DNA of 64,000 nt from Haliclystus octoradiatus (taxonomy: Eukaryota > Cnidaria > Staurozoa > Stauromedusae > Haliclystidae), in assembly GCA_916610825.1 (NCBI GenBank), contig OU744449.1, forward strand, positions 24,813,793 through 24,877,792. Reading direction: 5' to 3'. Positions 1 to 21,000 of the stretch are shown here, one piece after another; position 1 is the stretch's first letter; each line of letters starts with the position of its first letter. The notes under the pieces are model-generated. The model was not told the DNA's origin, ran no database searches, and saw only the letters and a program-made list of their open reading frames with translations. The position numbers and the translations under genes were made by a program.

Positions 1-202
1 TGAATTTAATGCCTTAATTTTGATTAAAAAAATCATCTAAAAAGTTTGATGGCCATCCAGCACAATGCGACAAATAAAATACACAATCCAACACGTCAGA
101 CAAAGTCGATCAAGTGGCTAAACGACAACAATTTAAACAAAGTCACACAAATGTTGCTGTTGTTTGTTGAGGGCTTAATAATTTTGATTTACTTTGATAT
201 AG

Positions 203-7601
<7,399 letters not shown>

Positions 7602-8295
7602 ATATAAACTTTGCATATTTAAAATATAAAAGCATTCTATTGAATTAAATTTAAACGGGAAACTTAGTTTATTGCGACCTTGGACATGAAAGAAAATACA
7701 CACATTGTATACATATAAACTCACAGCAAAAGAAATATCACGGTCACAATAAATTCCTATTACAATCTTATATAAATAGCTACAAGAATGTCTTATCAAC
7801 TAATCATTTTCTGGCATATGATATTTATATTAATGAATTTTGACTAACTCTTGGGATATATTTAAGAGGGGTATATTTAATTGAACACTACAAAGAGATA
7901 GAGATATCAAAATAATAAAATGTATATATATAGGGTGAAATTAAATTAATTGTATAAATGTATCATACAAATTTACACACAATAAAGGTATTATAATAAT
8001 TTATAAGCAAAATATTTGGGGATAAATTTGGAAGTTTTGTTTCTGTCTCATATCAAACCATTGTGTATCATCTTTGACATCTGTTCATGAATTTATTTAA
8101 TGAACTTTTGTGAAAAATAACCATTAAATCAATTCATGAAAATGTCTTGAAAATATTTCGCAGGGGTTAAGATTTGACTGAATTCATGTGCTCACCGATA
8201 TTAGTATATTTGATAGGATGCACTTGCCTACTGTTCTTATACATCAACAGCTGTGATCTAGTGTTCATAATCGTTTCATAAACTATTTAGGAACA
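7602..8295. other. Gene A 3' flank, AT-rich, no gene seen
   Basis: This is the likely 3' UTR and flank of gene A; several AATAAA-like words occur from 7740 onward. From about 8080 to 8166 a decayed right half of the GTTCATGAAC element is visible, ending CGCAGGGG. Confidence 0.5.
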
Positions 8296-8386
8296 CCCCT
8301 GCGAAAAACAGTTCAGCAGTTCATGAACAGTCATCAAGTTTGGGGCCATTTAACGTTCATGAACTCCTGAACTGTTTTCACAGGGG
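8296..8386. repeat. GTTCATGAAC foldback element P4, short form
   Basis: 91 bp: CCCCTGCGAAAAACAGTTCAG, one GTTCATGAAC, a loop with GGGGCCATTTAACGTTCATGAAC, then CCTGAACTGTTTTCACAGGGG. It is the smallest clean member and shows the basic hairpin. The 8387-8781 stretch after it is AT-rich with nothing recognisable. Confidence 0.88.
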
Positions 8387-8781
8387 CAGTAATGGAATTT
8401 TGATCAACTGTTTCCATACGATTCAAGAATTGTTTTGAAAACAGCTGAATTGGCTTGTTCACATAGTTCTTACAAAATGTTGGCGAAAAATAGTCAGTGG
8501 ATTAAGTGCTAAACACATTATGAACTGTAGTAATGGGATATTGATCAATTGTTTTTGATCGTTTCAAGAATTGTCAAAGACAGCTGATGACTTGTACACG
8601 CAACACAAACTCATTTTGAAGTGATCGATGGGCATAATCAATGCCAAACAGTTTATGGAAAGTTCATGAGACTAGTAAACACATCATAAACTTTTTTCAG
8701 AGGCAATATTTACATCTAAATTGCAACAATTATAAATAATAGATGAAATATATTGAATTTCCTTCAACAACATTACTCTAT

Positions 8782-9015
8782 TTATGTACATATAACTTCA
8801 ATTATGTTTTTAATAAATCCATTATTATAAATGCAACGGTTTACATTATCACGATGTAAGAATTTGCTATTAGATCGCATTTTTAAAAATTCAGTAGTGG
8901 TCTTGTTTGTAAGAAGTAAATAAAAATGAAATATTGTAAATATAGATAAAATTGTCCCAACCAAAAGAAGAAAAATAAGTAGCAGAGCCATTGCTGGGAA
9001 TTGACCAGCCAAATA
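8782..9015 (-). CDS. ZDHHC4: ZDHHC4-like last exon: fourth membrane helix and TTxE
   Basis: The acceptor is tttctgttttag. It encodes [13 protein letters not shown]..., a long hydrophobic helix, [15 protein letters not shown], and ends at TAA. It is in phase 0 with the exon at 13957. Confidence 0.88.
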   Translation of the reverse strand, partial: YLAGQFPAMALLLIFLLLVGTILSIFTIFHFYLLLTNKTTTEFLKMRSNSKFLHRDNVNRCIYNNGFIKNIIEVICT

Positions 9016-12000
9016 CTAAAACAGAAACCAAGAAAAATGTCCTTAGATCTTGAAAATAAGCAATACCTAATTATCAACATGAGCCTGTTTGATTAGCAGA
9101 TGCTATTACAGGTCAATATGGAGCTGATTGGTAGAGTGCCCACATCGCAACTTTGTAGTGTAACTTTATAATGTAGAAATAGTCAAAAAGAACTTTCCCT
9201 GCATGATTTGTTGATTATACACTAGGGTGGTCCAACACAAGTAAAGTCTCTCTGAAAATATTCTTGTAGTTAAATGAAATTTTACTGAGGTTAAACACTA
9301 TCTTTGAATCCCGCTGCAAGCTCTCCTGTTAAATGGCACAAAGTCTTCTTATAGACACCAATCTGCCTTAGTGTTGAATTGAGCACATGTAACAGCATGA
9401 CCCTGTCAGTTCCTTATTCCCAGGACCCTAGATTAAGCTAATTATCGGTGCGGCTCAGGGCGATACTGTTCTTTCTTTGCTTCAACGCACCGCTGAATGG
9501 TTGAGAAAAGTTGATGAGGGTTTATGCTTATTGAATGGCTCGTTTGATCTGTACTGCATGTATGCCTATGATCTGTTATGTAAAAGCCTTTCATCTAAAC
9601 AATGATGTCAAGTTTGTATATGAACACAATTGTTATGCTGTTGCTATTGTATTTGTTGAAGCGGTTGATTTATGTGCTGCTGATATTTTACGCTGTTCAT
9701 TGTTTACTTTCGCTTTACTTTTGCATTTTACATTGTTCGCTGTTCATTGTTCATTGTTCATTAATAATAATAATACGCAAACCGTGTCGGTGATCAAATC
9801 ACCATTGTTTCATTATTGTTAAACTCCTTTTCCGCAGAGCACTTTCCAAACTTCTTATACGCTTCTGGGTTATCTATAGGCCTTTGGCTATCCGACGTTT
9901 TGTTTTTACAGGTTAAAATGCTATAAATTGCTCATAAATTGCGATTAAAATTTCCAAAATCGTGATATTTCGACGGAAGTTATGTGAAAATAAACTGCTT
10001 TCCTTGGTGTATCCCGTCATGCCTAGCAACATCACGAATTTTAGAGCACGCTTTATTTTAATGGCGGCCAATATTTTGTAAAAATGTTTCGTATTTTGCA
10101 AAAGTATTCCAATATGCCTGGAAGGAGATGAGGTCCAACAATACTCCATTTTACATCACAAACAGAAGACCCAATTCTCGGTAAGTCTTTTACAACTTAC
10201 AATCTTCATGTAAAGTCTGTCGAAGTCACTTTTACCGTGGTTTTTACCCTGTTGCATGAGGGCTTACAGGACTCTAATGGCAATTGTTTATACTTTTAGT
10301 TTTCATAATCCCCAATAGCCTACTTTGTTATCAAGTCATCGTTGGCCGAAGAGATTTCTGTGTCACTGTATCGCCATGATAGCTTGATTTGTTATGAACT
10401 GCTCTCCGTGGGAAGAAAGGATTTACTGTGTCACCGTTTTATGTCAGCAGTTCTGCTCTGTTATCCACACTGCACACACAGAGATTTGACCCATAACAAA
10501 TACACAAATTCAGAGAATTAATGTGGTACTTTTCAGTCGTCAAGCAGTTGTAAGTTGTACAAATACAAAATTAGAGTTGTAATTTAGCTGCCTTCTATCG
10601 TTTTATCGAAATGTACATTTATAATGTGCCATACATTGACAACGTCCACTGTGACCACACATTGTTTACTTAAATCATTATTATAAGACGTAGGTGAATG
10701 GTGGCTTAAGTTAATAAAATATTAGAGTTTGGGTCTCTCATTTTAAATGAGTCATTTATGTAATTTACTGTATCAAATTTCAGAATCTCCTGTTGTTATT
10801 ACCACTCAATGACTCATGCTGAGATCCACTCAACCGATACAGCAATAATATTTACATACCAATGCCTTTCACCGTGAAAACAAGTTCATTAACTGCTTAC
10901 CTAACATACAATCCAAATTTATTTAATTTGAACTATGTAGTCAACATAAAATTTACTTATAGATAACCTATATTTATTTGATTTGAAATATGTAATACAA
11001 TAGAGTATCAATTTTCTCCTTTTCACTATGCTTTACATGTACGTAAATATTAATTATCAAAACTGAAATTAATTATCAGTGTTGTTCTGCATTTTTAATT
11101 CCTTCTCATGACTATTTTGTTTCATTGACATTCTCTTTGACAAGATTTACTGCAGGCTACTAACGGGAGCGAAGCGACCTCGTTGAGGAAGCCGAAGGCT
11201 GACTGGCCCCGGGCGCAGGCCGCAAGCCGAAGGCTTGTTTTTTATAATGCCCTTGTGGTCTAGATAAATTTTAACATGATCCGCTATGCAGTGTTGTAAA
11301 TACTCGTTACTAAAGTAACGCGTTACTCGTTACTCGTTACTTTTGGAGTAATTTTAGGAGTAATTAGTTACTTTTTTGAGAAAAGTAATAAGTAATCTAA
11401 TTGATTACTTTTTGAAGTAACGAGTATTATTTGAGAAAAAGTAATTGACGTTACTTTTCAAATTACTTTTATGATTACAAAATATTTGCTTTGTTGTCTT
11501 GTGATAATTTTCAAAGGCGTTGCTGTCACTAAGTTCCGCTTTTTATTGTTCATTCTGCGATGCAATCTCACATTATTTGCAACTTTCACGAGAGCTATTC
11601 AAACCAGGTGAATTGTGTGATATATGACCAATAAACCCTATCCCATAACCTATTCTTCTCTGATCTGACATTGTTCTGTTGATCAATAGATTCAAAATAG
11701 TTTTTCACTTTTTATTTGAGTGAGTTTCGAATATTGAAAAGATGATGTAAAATTTATGGCTATATGAATAGATTGATCCGACAAGAATAAACCATTTTAA
11801 TAAATCAAATGAAACCATTTATTTGGCAACCTTATTAAAAAGTTTTCAACGTCAATTTATCTTCTGCTGCAGTCACCAGTATTAAATGAATATTATTGAA
11901 TCGATCGTTCCCCTTCGTAAAAAACAAGATGGCCGCCATAATTGTCAAAACGAGGCATGTCATTATCGAGAGGGAGGCAATATCTTTTGTTTCACAAGTT

Positions 12001-15000
12001 AAAGTAATCATGAAGTAATAAGTAATTAATTACTTTTTTGGGAAAGTAATTAGTAATTGTAATCAATTACTTTTTAGGCTGAAGTAATTAGTAATGTAAT
12101 TAGTTACTTTTGAGGAAAAGTAATTTGTAATGTAATTTATTACTTTTCAAAAGTAATTCTCACATCACTGCCGCTATGGATTATTAGCGCCTTTAAATAA
12201 CATTTGTTCTGCTGCCTGTAAGATATTATGCTCTCGATCGGCATTCGTTGTGCTGTGGCCTGGTCACGCTATTGCAAAAAGAACTTTCCCTGCATGATTT
12301 GTTGATTATACACTAGGGTGGTCCAACACAAGTAAAGTCTCTCTGAAAATATTCCCAAAGCTTCTGATCTCAAAGGGTCCAGAAAATTTTTTATGAAAAG
12401 TTTTATTCTAATAGAATAACGTTTAGGGGTGTCAAATTTCAGTTTCAATATATATCGTTGTGATTTATTTTTTCCTTTCCTTCTTCAAGTCTAGCTGCGT
12501 TAAATCAAAACAGTTTGCCTCTATTGTTGAATTTATGATTTGGTTTAAAGGTAATAGTGTTTTTTTGTTGCTAATTTGAATTTGAAATTGTTTCAAGGTG
12601 TTGGTATCTTGTTGCGTTTGAGAATTCAAACCACAAGCCGAAATTTCACAATTTTACGTTGTCTAACACAAACTTCAACAAACAACCAGTCAGCTATCAG
12701 TATCACATTTAATGGGAATATAAAAGTTCATATAAACACAATAGACGAGTAATGATAACAACAGTGTGATAAGAAAGGTGTCAACAGTTTACATATTGCC
12801 GCTGTTAATACAATATTAGCAACTTGAGCATTTTATCATATATCCCCTGCAAAAACAGTTTAGAACTTCATGAGCTACTCATGAACTCCTGAACTGTTTT
12901 TCGCAGGGGATGTGAAGAAAACCAATTATCAGTTCATGCATATCATACATCCCCTGCAAAAACAGTTTAGAACTTTATGAACTACTCATGAACTCCTGAA
13001 CTGTTTTTCGCAGGGGATGTGAAGAAAACCAATTATCAGTTCATGCATATCATATATCCCCTGCAAAAACAGTTTAGAACTTTATGAACTACTCATGAAC
13101 TCCTGAACTGTTTTTCGCAGGGGATGTGAAGAAAACCAATTATCAGTTCATGCATATCATATATCCCCTGCAAAAACAGTTTAGAACTTCATGAACTACT
13201 CATGAACTCCTGAACTGTTTTTCGCAGGGGATGTGAAGAAAACCAATTATCAGTTCATGCACCCTACAGACTACCTCAAGAGCTTTTGATGAAGACTCAA
13301 ATATTTAATTTATAATGAGACCATTTGACGTTCACAAACTGTATTCTACAGGGGTAGTAAGTAACATTTTCAAAATTACTTTCCTACCAAAAGATCTACT
13401 TCCTCTGTGAAAAAATTCCATGACTTTGTGAATATTTTCTTGTGGGTTCATGAAAAACAGTCACGAAGAGTTCATGAACCGATTAACGAACTGGTTCATG
13501 AATGTGAAATTGCCTGAATTCTATTTATATATAACTAGTACTGTCTTACATTCGTTACGGGGCTAAAATTAATTGGCTGAATTGCAATTACCTTTAACAT
13601 TTGTCAAAACACAAAAATAATAAATGTCTGTGGGACATTTTTACAAGCAGTCTTTGCCACCGGTCGGTAAATGTGTAAAATGATACTGGAGAAGATGCAT
13701 CAAACAATAGAAACGCGACGAACGAAACATGTCGTAAGCATGGATGTTTCAAAAAGCCAAACAACTATCAGTACATAAAAGCACCTCTTTTTTTACAAAA
13801 AAAGACTATCAGGTACAAAATTATCTACTAGCTGGTAAATCTACCACATCATATCCTGTATGATTAATTTGCTTTTGAAAAGATTGAGAAATACAAAACC
13901 TCCATTGTAAACAAATACACAAAGACATTCATGTTTATAGGTTAAAGATCACTTACATTGATGATACTCTGAAGATTTGATTCATAAATATTTCCATAAC
14001 CATCTTGAAATTTGATAAGATGAAGTTTGTCACGATAGATAATATGAATGAATACCATAGTAACCAGAAAACATGTATAGTAGCATATGGTAGCCAAGGA
14101 AACAAGAAATCCAATAAAATATTTATAATTAAATCTTCCAATGCAATTATTCATCCAAGCGCAATGATGATCAAACTTTGAAACACATTGATTGCAAATA
14201 ACTAAGAAGAAGACACATCAGCATATTAAGTTACATTATTATATAAGTGAAGACATGGTCTTACGAGAATATTTATTTACAAACAGGTTTAAAAGGAACA
14301 TCTGATTTGTAACTGCATGATTCAAAGGCTGGGTCATGATTAGCTATACTCAGATTGTACTCCAAATTGCTGGATAACAAACTTATAGGACAACCCCTGC
14401 GAAAACTGTTCAGGAGTTCATGAACAGTTCATGCACGGTTCATGAACGTTAAATGGCTCCAATTTTTCTGAACTGTTCATGAACTGTTCATGAATAGTTC
14501 ATGAACCCTCACAGACAGTTCATGAAAATTTGGGGCCATTTAACATTCATGAACTGTGTTTCGCAGGGGTACAACAGATCCTTCTTTCTCTTCTTTCTCT
14601 TCCTTTCTTCCTCCTTGCATGTTCCCTTTTTCTTCTTCTCTCTTTCCTCTCCCCTTCTCGAATGGTAATTTCCCTTAGCCTAATAAACTAAACTAAGTGA
14701 ACTGACTACAACATACTGATGAAGACTTTCTGAAACGTTTCGAAAAATTTCATGATTTCTGATTTTCAAGGAACAAGTGTTTATACATACGTAATAAACT
14801 ACTAACATTGAACAAACTTACAGCAATGCTTTGACCGAGCAGGCTTCACCAGGTTACATGTACCGCAAATAGTTCTCCCATGGTATAACACGCCATCATA
14901 TTTAAATTCTTTCACATACGTCTTACAATTTGAATCTTTAACAATTCCTGGATCTTTCCAACAGGATACAATAAAGCATATTATGTTAATAAGAAGTAGC

Positions 15001-18000
15001 AAAAAAGGGATTGCACCCCATATAGTCTTATATACATATTGAAAAGCAGTAAATGAGTACACCATATAGCCAGAGATAATCAACAGTATGTAGAAACATT
15101 GTATATAATGATTTCTGAAAAGTGAAAAAATAAATATTAGAAGAATATTATAATAAGAAAGTTCAATTATCTTCTTATATTATTTATCATTGAACAAACA
15201 GATTGTTTATTACAATCAAACAAACAAAGGTACTAACATCGTCAACATTAACAGTAAATAAGTGATTTTACGTGAATTTGCCTATTTTTGAAGACCTAAG
15301 GGCTAACTTGTTATCGCGAGGGGTTGTTACATGCAAGTGACGAGCTCTTTTACATCTTCATACAATTTTAACTGAGTTTTCTGTTGTGATTATCTGTTGT
15401 GATTAAACGATGAATGATTTTCTTAAAAAGTTTATACAACCTCACTTGTTAATACATTTTAATTTTCTCATATACAAGGAGAGAAAGGATATAAGTTTTA
15501 TATAGAAGGTTATATTCCTTTTGAGGATCTACGCTTCTCAAAAACTGGAACTGAATTGTCTTGGCCAAAAGGAAAGGCTGGGAGCATCTAAATCAATGTT
15601 CTCTCAAACAGAGGACAATATTAAACAAAAACGATTAATATGGATGAATTATTTAAATCTGGCTTTAAATGGCTAACAGGCGTACAACAGTCTGAAGCAT
15701 TTGCAACATAAAATTTTGTCAAATCAGATGTTTGATCAGCAGTACATTGCTCAGATAATTCAAAATCATGAATTTCAAACGTCATTTACTAAAATATGGT
15801 ATTTTCATACCATGTCTCTTTTCTGAAAGAAATGCTGTGTTGTCTTTGATACTGCTGCCAAATTCAAGGATGTTAGTGTACACCCCTGCGAAAAACAGTC
15901 CAGGAGTTCATGAACAGTTCATGAACAGTTCATGAACGTTAAATGGCTCCAATTTTCCTGAACTGTTCATGAACTGTTTATGAACTGTTCATGAACAGTT
16001 CATGAACCCTCACAGACAGTTCATGAACAGTTCATGAACAGTTCATGAAAATTTGGGGCCATTTAACGTTCATGAACTGTTCATGAACTGTTCCTGAACT
16101 GTTCATGAACTGTTCATGAACTGTTCATGAACTGTTCCTGAACTGTTCATGAACTGTTCATGAACTGTTCATGAACTCCTGAACTGTTTTGCAGGGGCAA
16201 CTATCTTATAAAATCGTTACTCTGAAATGACCTAGAACATTTAATGCGTGCCTTCATTGTCTATGTACAACTAATCCTGGAATATGCATCAGAGACATTT
16301 TCCCCGTAATTAAAAAAGATATATATTTAAATTAGAACAAGTTCAGTGTCGATACACAAAAAGGATATTTTACAACAGATTTCGGATCTATCATGCAACT
16401 CAGAAATATTCGAGAACGCAAAACAGCAATACAAAGAAGCACTGAGAATAAGCAGTCATGAGCCACACTTGCATTTCAATCAGCGCCAAATAACAAACAA
16501 TAACAGGAGGAAAAGGCAACGGAATATAATTTGGTTCAACTCGCCGTTTAATAAAAGCGTTAAAACAAACATAGACCACATCTTTCTGAAATTCTTAAAT
16601 AAACATTTCCCAAAAGAACACCAGTATCGAAAAATTTTCAACCAAAATAATATTAAAGTGAGCTACAGCTGTACCAGCAACATGGAAGGAATAATCAAAA
16701 ACCATAACAGAAAAGTGACCAGCGAACCAAAGACCGACAAACAAAATACAAAACAATACAACTGCAGATCAAAATCAACGTGCCCACTACAAAATAAATG
16801 CCAAACAGCAAGCGTGGTATATATAGCACAGGTAATAACAGAAGATGACAGCATCAAAAATTATATTGGACTCACTGAAGGTAGCTTCAAAGATCGTTAT
16901 ACAAAGCTATGCTGTCTTTCAGAAATAGAAAGTATGAATTGAACACACAACTTTATAAATACATTTGGCAAGCCAAAGACAACAAGTTGTCCTACCAGAT
17001 CGAATGGCCAATCTTATGTAAGGCTGCAGCATACAGTAACAAATCAAATTTTTCTCTGTCAATGAGTTATTGACAAAGACAAAACTGCTTGACACCTACC
17101 TAAAAAGAAGTGGTCTCGCAGTCAAGGGTAACAATGTTGCTACAAGAGTGTGAAACAAGACGGAATACAAAATTCGCACTGTTGATGAGCATGGTAAAAG
17201 TCTGGCCAGAGATATGTGATCTTGTCAAAGTAAAAGGGGAATCCCATCGCCTTGATGGTATTGATGTTTCATTAATGAAGGACATCATCAGCTTTCTAGA
17301 GCCCTTCAAAGCCATCTCTGATGTGATGGAGGGTGACTGATATCCTACTCTGCAAGGAGCGCATTATGGAGAAAGAAGCTTATCAAACAATGTCAGTCAT
17401 CACTTGAATACTTCCAATAGGTCGAGAAGCTAAAAGAATCTTCACTGGTTTTGTTTAATGTGATAGCTTCCATTACACTTGATATATGAAGTCACACTTT
17501 TCTTATCCCCAAAGTTTAAAAGTCTCACAGTAGCTCGCAGTAACCAGTAGCTCGCATTAGTGCCATTCATTCGTCAGCTCGAGACTTTCTGGCTGAAAAT
17601 AGATGTCAACCTACAAAACCCACACAACAATTGGCAATATATCAATAAGTGAAGAAGATGACAGTAATCCTGTATGAGGAAAAAGAAGCCAAAAAAAAGA
17701 TTATGCGTTAAATTTTGATGAATTTGCTGATGATACAGCAATTAATGAAAGCGAGGAAGCTATAAGCCTGTACCTGAGAACTTCTTCTGATTTGAACATA
17801 TTTGAAACAAACAATGCATATGACACCTGGGGTATGGATATTAAATCTTTCTGAAAGCATAAAAACGACTTATTAGAGGTCTGGCAAGATTCATTTTATC
17901 GATTCCATGTTCCCTGGCTTCATCTGAACGTCATGACAGGCTTTTGAAGAGAGACGCAGTTCCCTAAGCTCTGAATCATTAGATGCTATTGTGTTTTTGA

Positions 18001-21000
18001 TTTTACTCAAAGTCTCCTGACACTAGTTTAGCTTCCTTAATGTTCAACCATATGGAGTCCAACTCATTCTAGCATTGACAACAAATATAAAACTCTTTTA
18101 ATGACATATGAGCGGTGTCCAAGAAAAGGCTTTATCTTCAGGAATTCCAAGTACTTTCAACATTTTCTTCGGAATTTTGCACCACAACATACCAAAAGAA
18201 GCAATAAATATTGAATAAAACAATATTGAATTTCAGTGGAATCCAAGAGACATCAACTGAAACAGAAACTATAGGGGCAATTCCATAAAAATGTCACTTC
18301 AGGTCAAAAAATTAAAATTCAATTTTAGTCTAGTATGTTTACAGTTTTGAACTCTCTGACGTTTAAAGTTGTAGATTTTGTAAGAAAAGTTCAATATTTT
18401 TTTTGTAATTTAAGGGATAAATCTTGTTTTCAAACTCAACGCTTTAAGGCATTTCGTAAACGAGGCAGTCTCATTTGAAGCTGCAATGTTTTAAAACTTT
18501 AAAATCATCGATTACATTGTCTATTGAATGATTGCGTATGTTTCCCAATTGCTGAACTCTTTCTACTGTGCTCTTCTATTCTTTGGTGTAGGTGACCTAG
18601 TAATATCAGGGCGCAAGTAATATAGTGAGAAGAGATATAAAATCTCTGTGTAATAAAATAAATGTTAACATTTTATCTGTTTTTACCAGTCGAAAACTCA
18701 AAGACGACTTGAGGCATTGTGAAGCCAAACCTGAACTTCTTTCAAACATTGTGTAATCTATCATTTCAAGTGTGGCGTGTGTAATTCAAGCTATGTAGGG
18801 TACACTACCGTAAGCGTCACCTACACCAAAGGATAGAAGAGCACAGCAGAAAGAGTTCAGCAATTGGGAAACATATCCAACAACACAATCAAACAATAGA
18901 CAATGTAATCGAAAACTTTAAAGTTGTAAAACATTGCAGCTTTTCATTAGGGACTTACAACCAAACCTGAATGGTCAATCAGATTCAATACAATCTAAAT
19001 TATTTTAAGTCAATTTCTTATCCTCTTTTATTAAACAAAAAATTTTGTTTTTTGTTTTACCATTAGGTAACCTAGGAAGTTCAAGTCATAAATTAGAAAT
19101 AAATTAATCATTACAATATAAAAGTTAACTTAATAAAATAAAATTTCTTCTGAAACGTTGAAATTTACTAATAAACACATTCAAAATTACTGTCTTTGAT
19201 TTTTGTTATCAAATGCTTTAAGAAGAAGAGTCAATTTAGCATGGTATTTGGTACAATCTTGCTAGTACTGAACTGCTGGAGTTATCAGACTTTATATCAG
19301 TAAATTTGTTCTTCATCGTAACTGTATTGTATAGTTATCATCAATTGAGATAAAAATAAGATGTGTTGTAATAGAAATCAATCTAATTTATTAGTACAAT
19401 ACTATTTGTGTTAAAGTGAAAACCATTTAAATACATGTATATAGAAGTGGTTCAATTTAGAATAGAGTAATTGCCATGAGATGAATGAATCAACCAAGCA
19501 GTAATACATTAATGATGATAGCATGTATCATTTCCTCATTACAACACCATTAGTTTGTCAATTTCTAATGACATGATGGAATTCCCCCACCCGTGTTAAA
19601 GGCGTTAACGTCGAAATATTGGGAAATATTGTAATAGTGTAATATATGTAATAGTATAGATCATAGATGCCCTGTTTTTGTGATAAATCAATGATTTGTA
19701 ATTCACATATACCGTAATTCATAATAGTATTCAATATCATTTTGGTCTTTTTTGTCATACAAGCAGTGACCCCATGGCAGTGACTGACATGAACTATGGT
19801 TGTGACATTTTTGCAATTACATTCCCAGTGTATCCCGGGCTCTGTCTGGGCGGGGGTGAGGCTCACTTTGACCGATAGACAATTGTATCATATGTGGTTT
19901 TTCGATGTAGGTAAGTATTTCCATGTTACATCTTTGAGCTGTGCACACCCACCGCTGATATAGGACAACTCAATTGTAAATATTTTAACTACGTACATAG
20001 GAACATGAATCATTGTAATAATTGGTTTCCAACCTGATTGATACTTTCTTGATTTTCTTATAAAATCCTTCAACGACGCAAAACGTGATCATTTATAGTA
20101 CACATCGAACAGCAATCAATTCAAGATACATCAAGTCAACTGATATATCTTATATAATGGCACCTGTCTCTGCAAAGGACTGTCAAGCTAAACGGAGAGC
20201 AAAACTTAAGCAAAATCCAGAACTTTATAAGCTACACCTGGAGAAGGATAGAGAGAGACAGCGATAACGTGAAAAAGCTATCTTAGAGAATTCAAGTCCT
20301 GAAGAAATTGAAACTTAGAAACAGGCAAAAAGAGCAAAGGTTCGTTTACATCATGATCAAAAGGCAGCAGCTCGAAATGAAGAATTAGTCACGCAAGAAA
20401 ATGGTATTACTGAAACACCGTACAGATCAACCCAGGCGTTATAAGAGCCGTTAACCAAATTTCTGTCAAATTGCCAAGGTCGCCACGAAAACGACTATAT
20501 GTGGTAACGCAGCTGGGGGGGGGGGTTGCCGGTGACTCCCCCAGCCAAGCCTAGGCACAAAGTGGCAATCAATGACGCAACTGTGAAGAAGATTGAAGAG
20601 CTTTATGAAGATAATGATATTGCTTGGCAAGCACCTGGTAGAAAAGATAGTACTTTAATTCGTAAATATGGCCCTGACGGTAAGACCATTGAAAAAAATA
20701 TGTCCAAACCCGCTATATGTTGATGTCATTGATTGAGGCACATCAGATTTTTTGGAAACTAATGCGGAACATCCTGTCGGAAAATCGAAATTTTTCGAGC
20801 TGCGTCCAGCATTTGTGAAACCATTCGATAAGCTACCTCATAATGTATGCGTGTGCATTTACCATGAAAATGTTAGGACATTGTTAATTAGGTTATCAAA
20901 GCATACTTAGCCTCAAGTCGGAGTTTCAAGCATTTGTTGGCCAACTCACATGTGATTCCACGTCCGAAACATGTATGTTGAGAAAATGCTCACAGTGCAA

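Noticed and set aside
9184-12354. An LTR retrotransposon bounded by the 80-bp direct repeats
   Set aside because: The repeats are too short, lack TG...CA ends, and no gag/pol frame lies between them.
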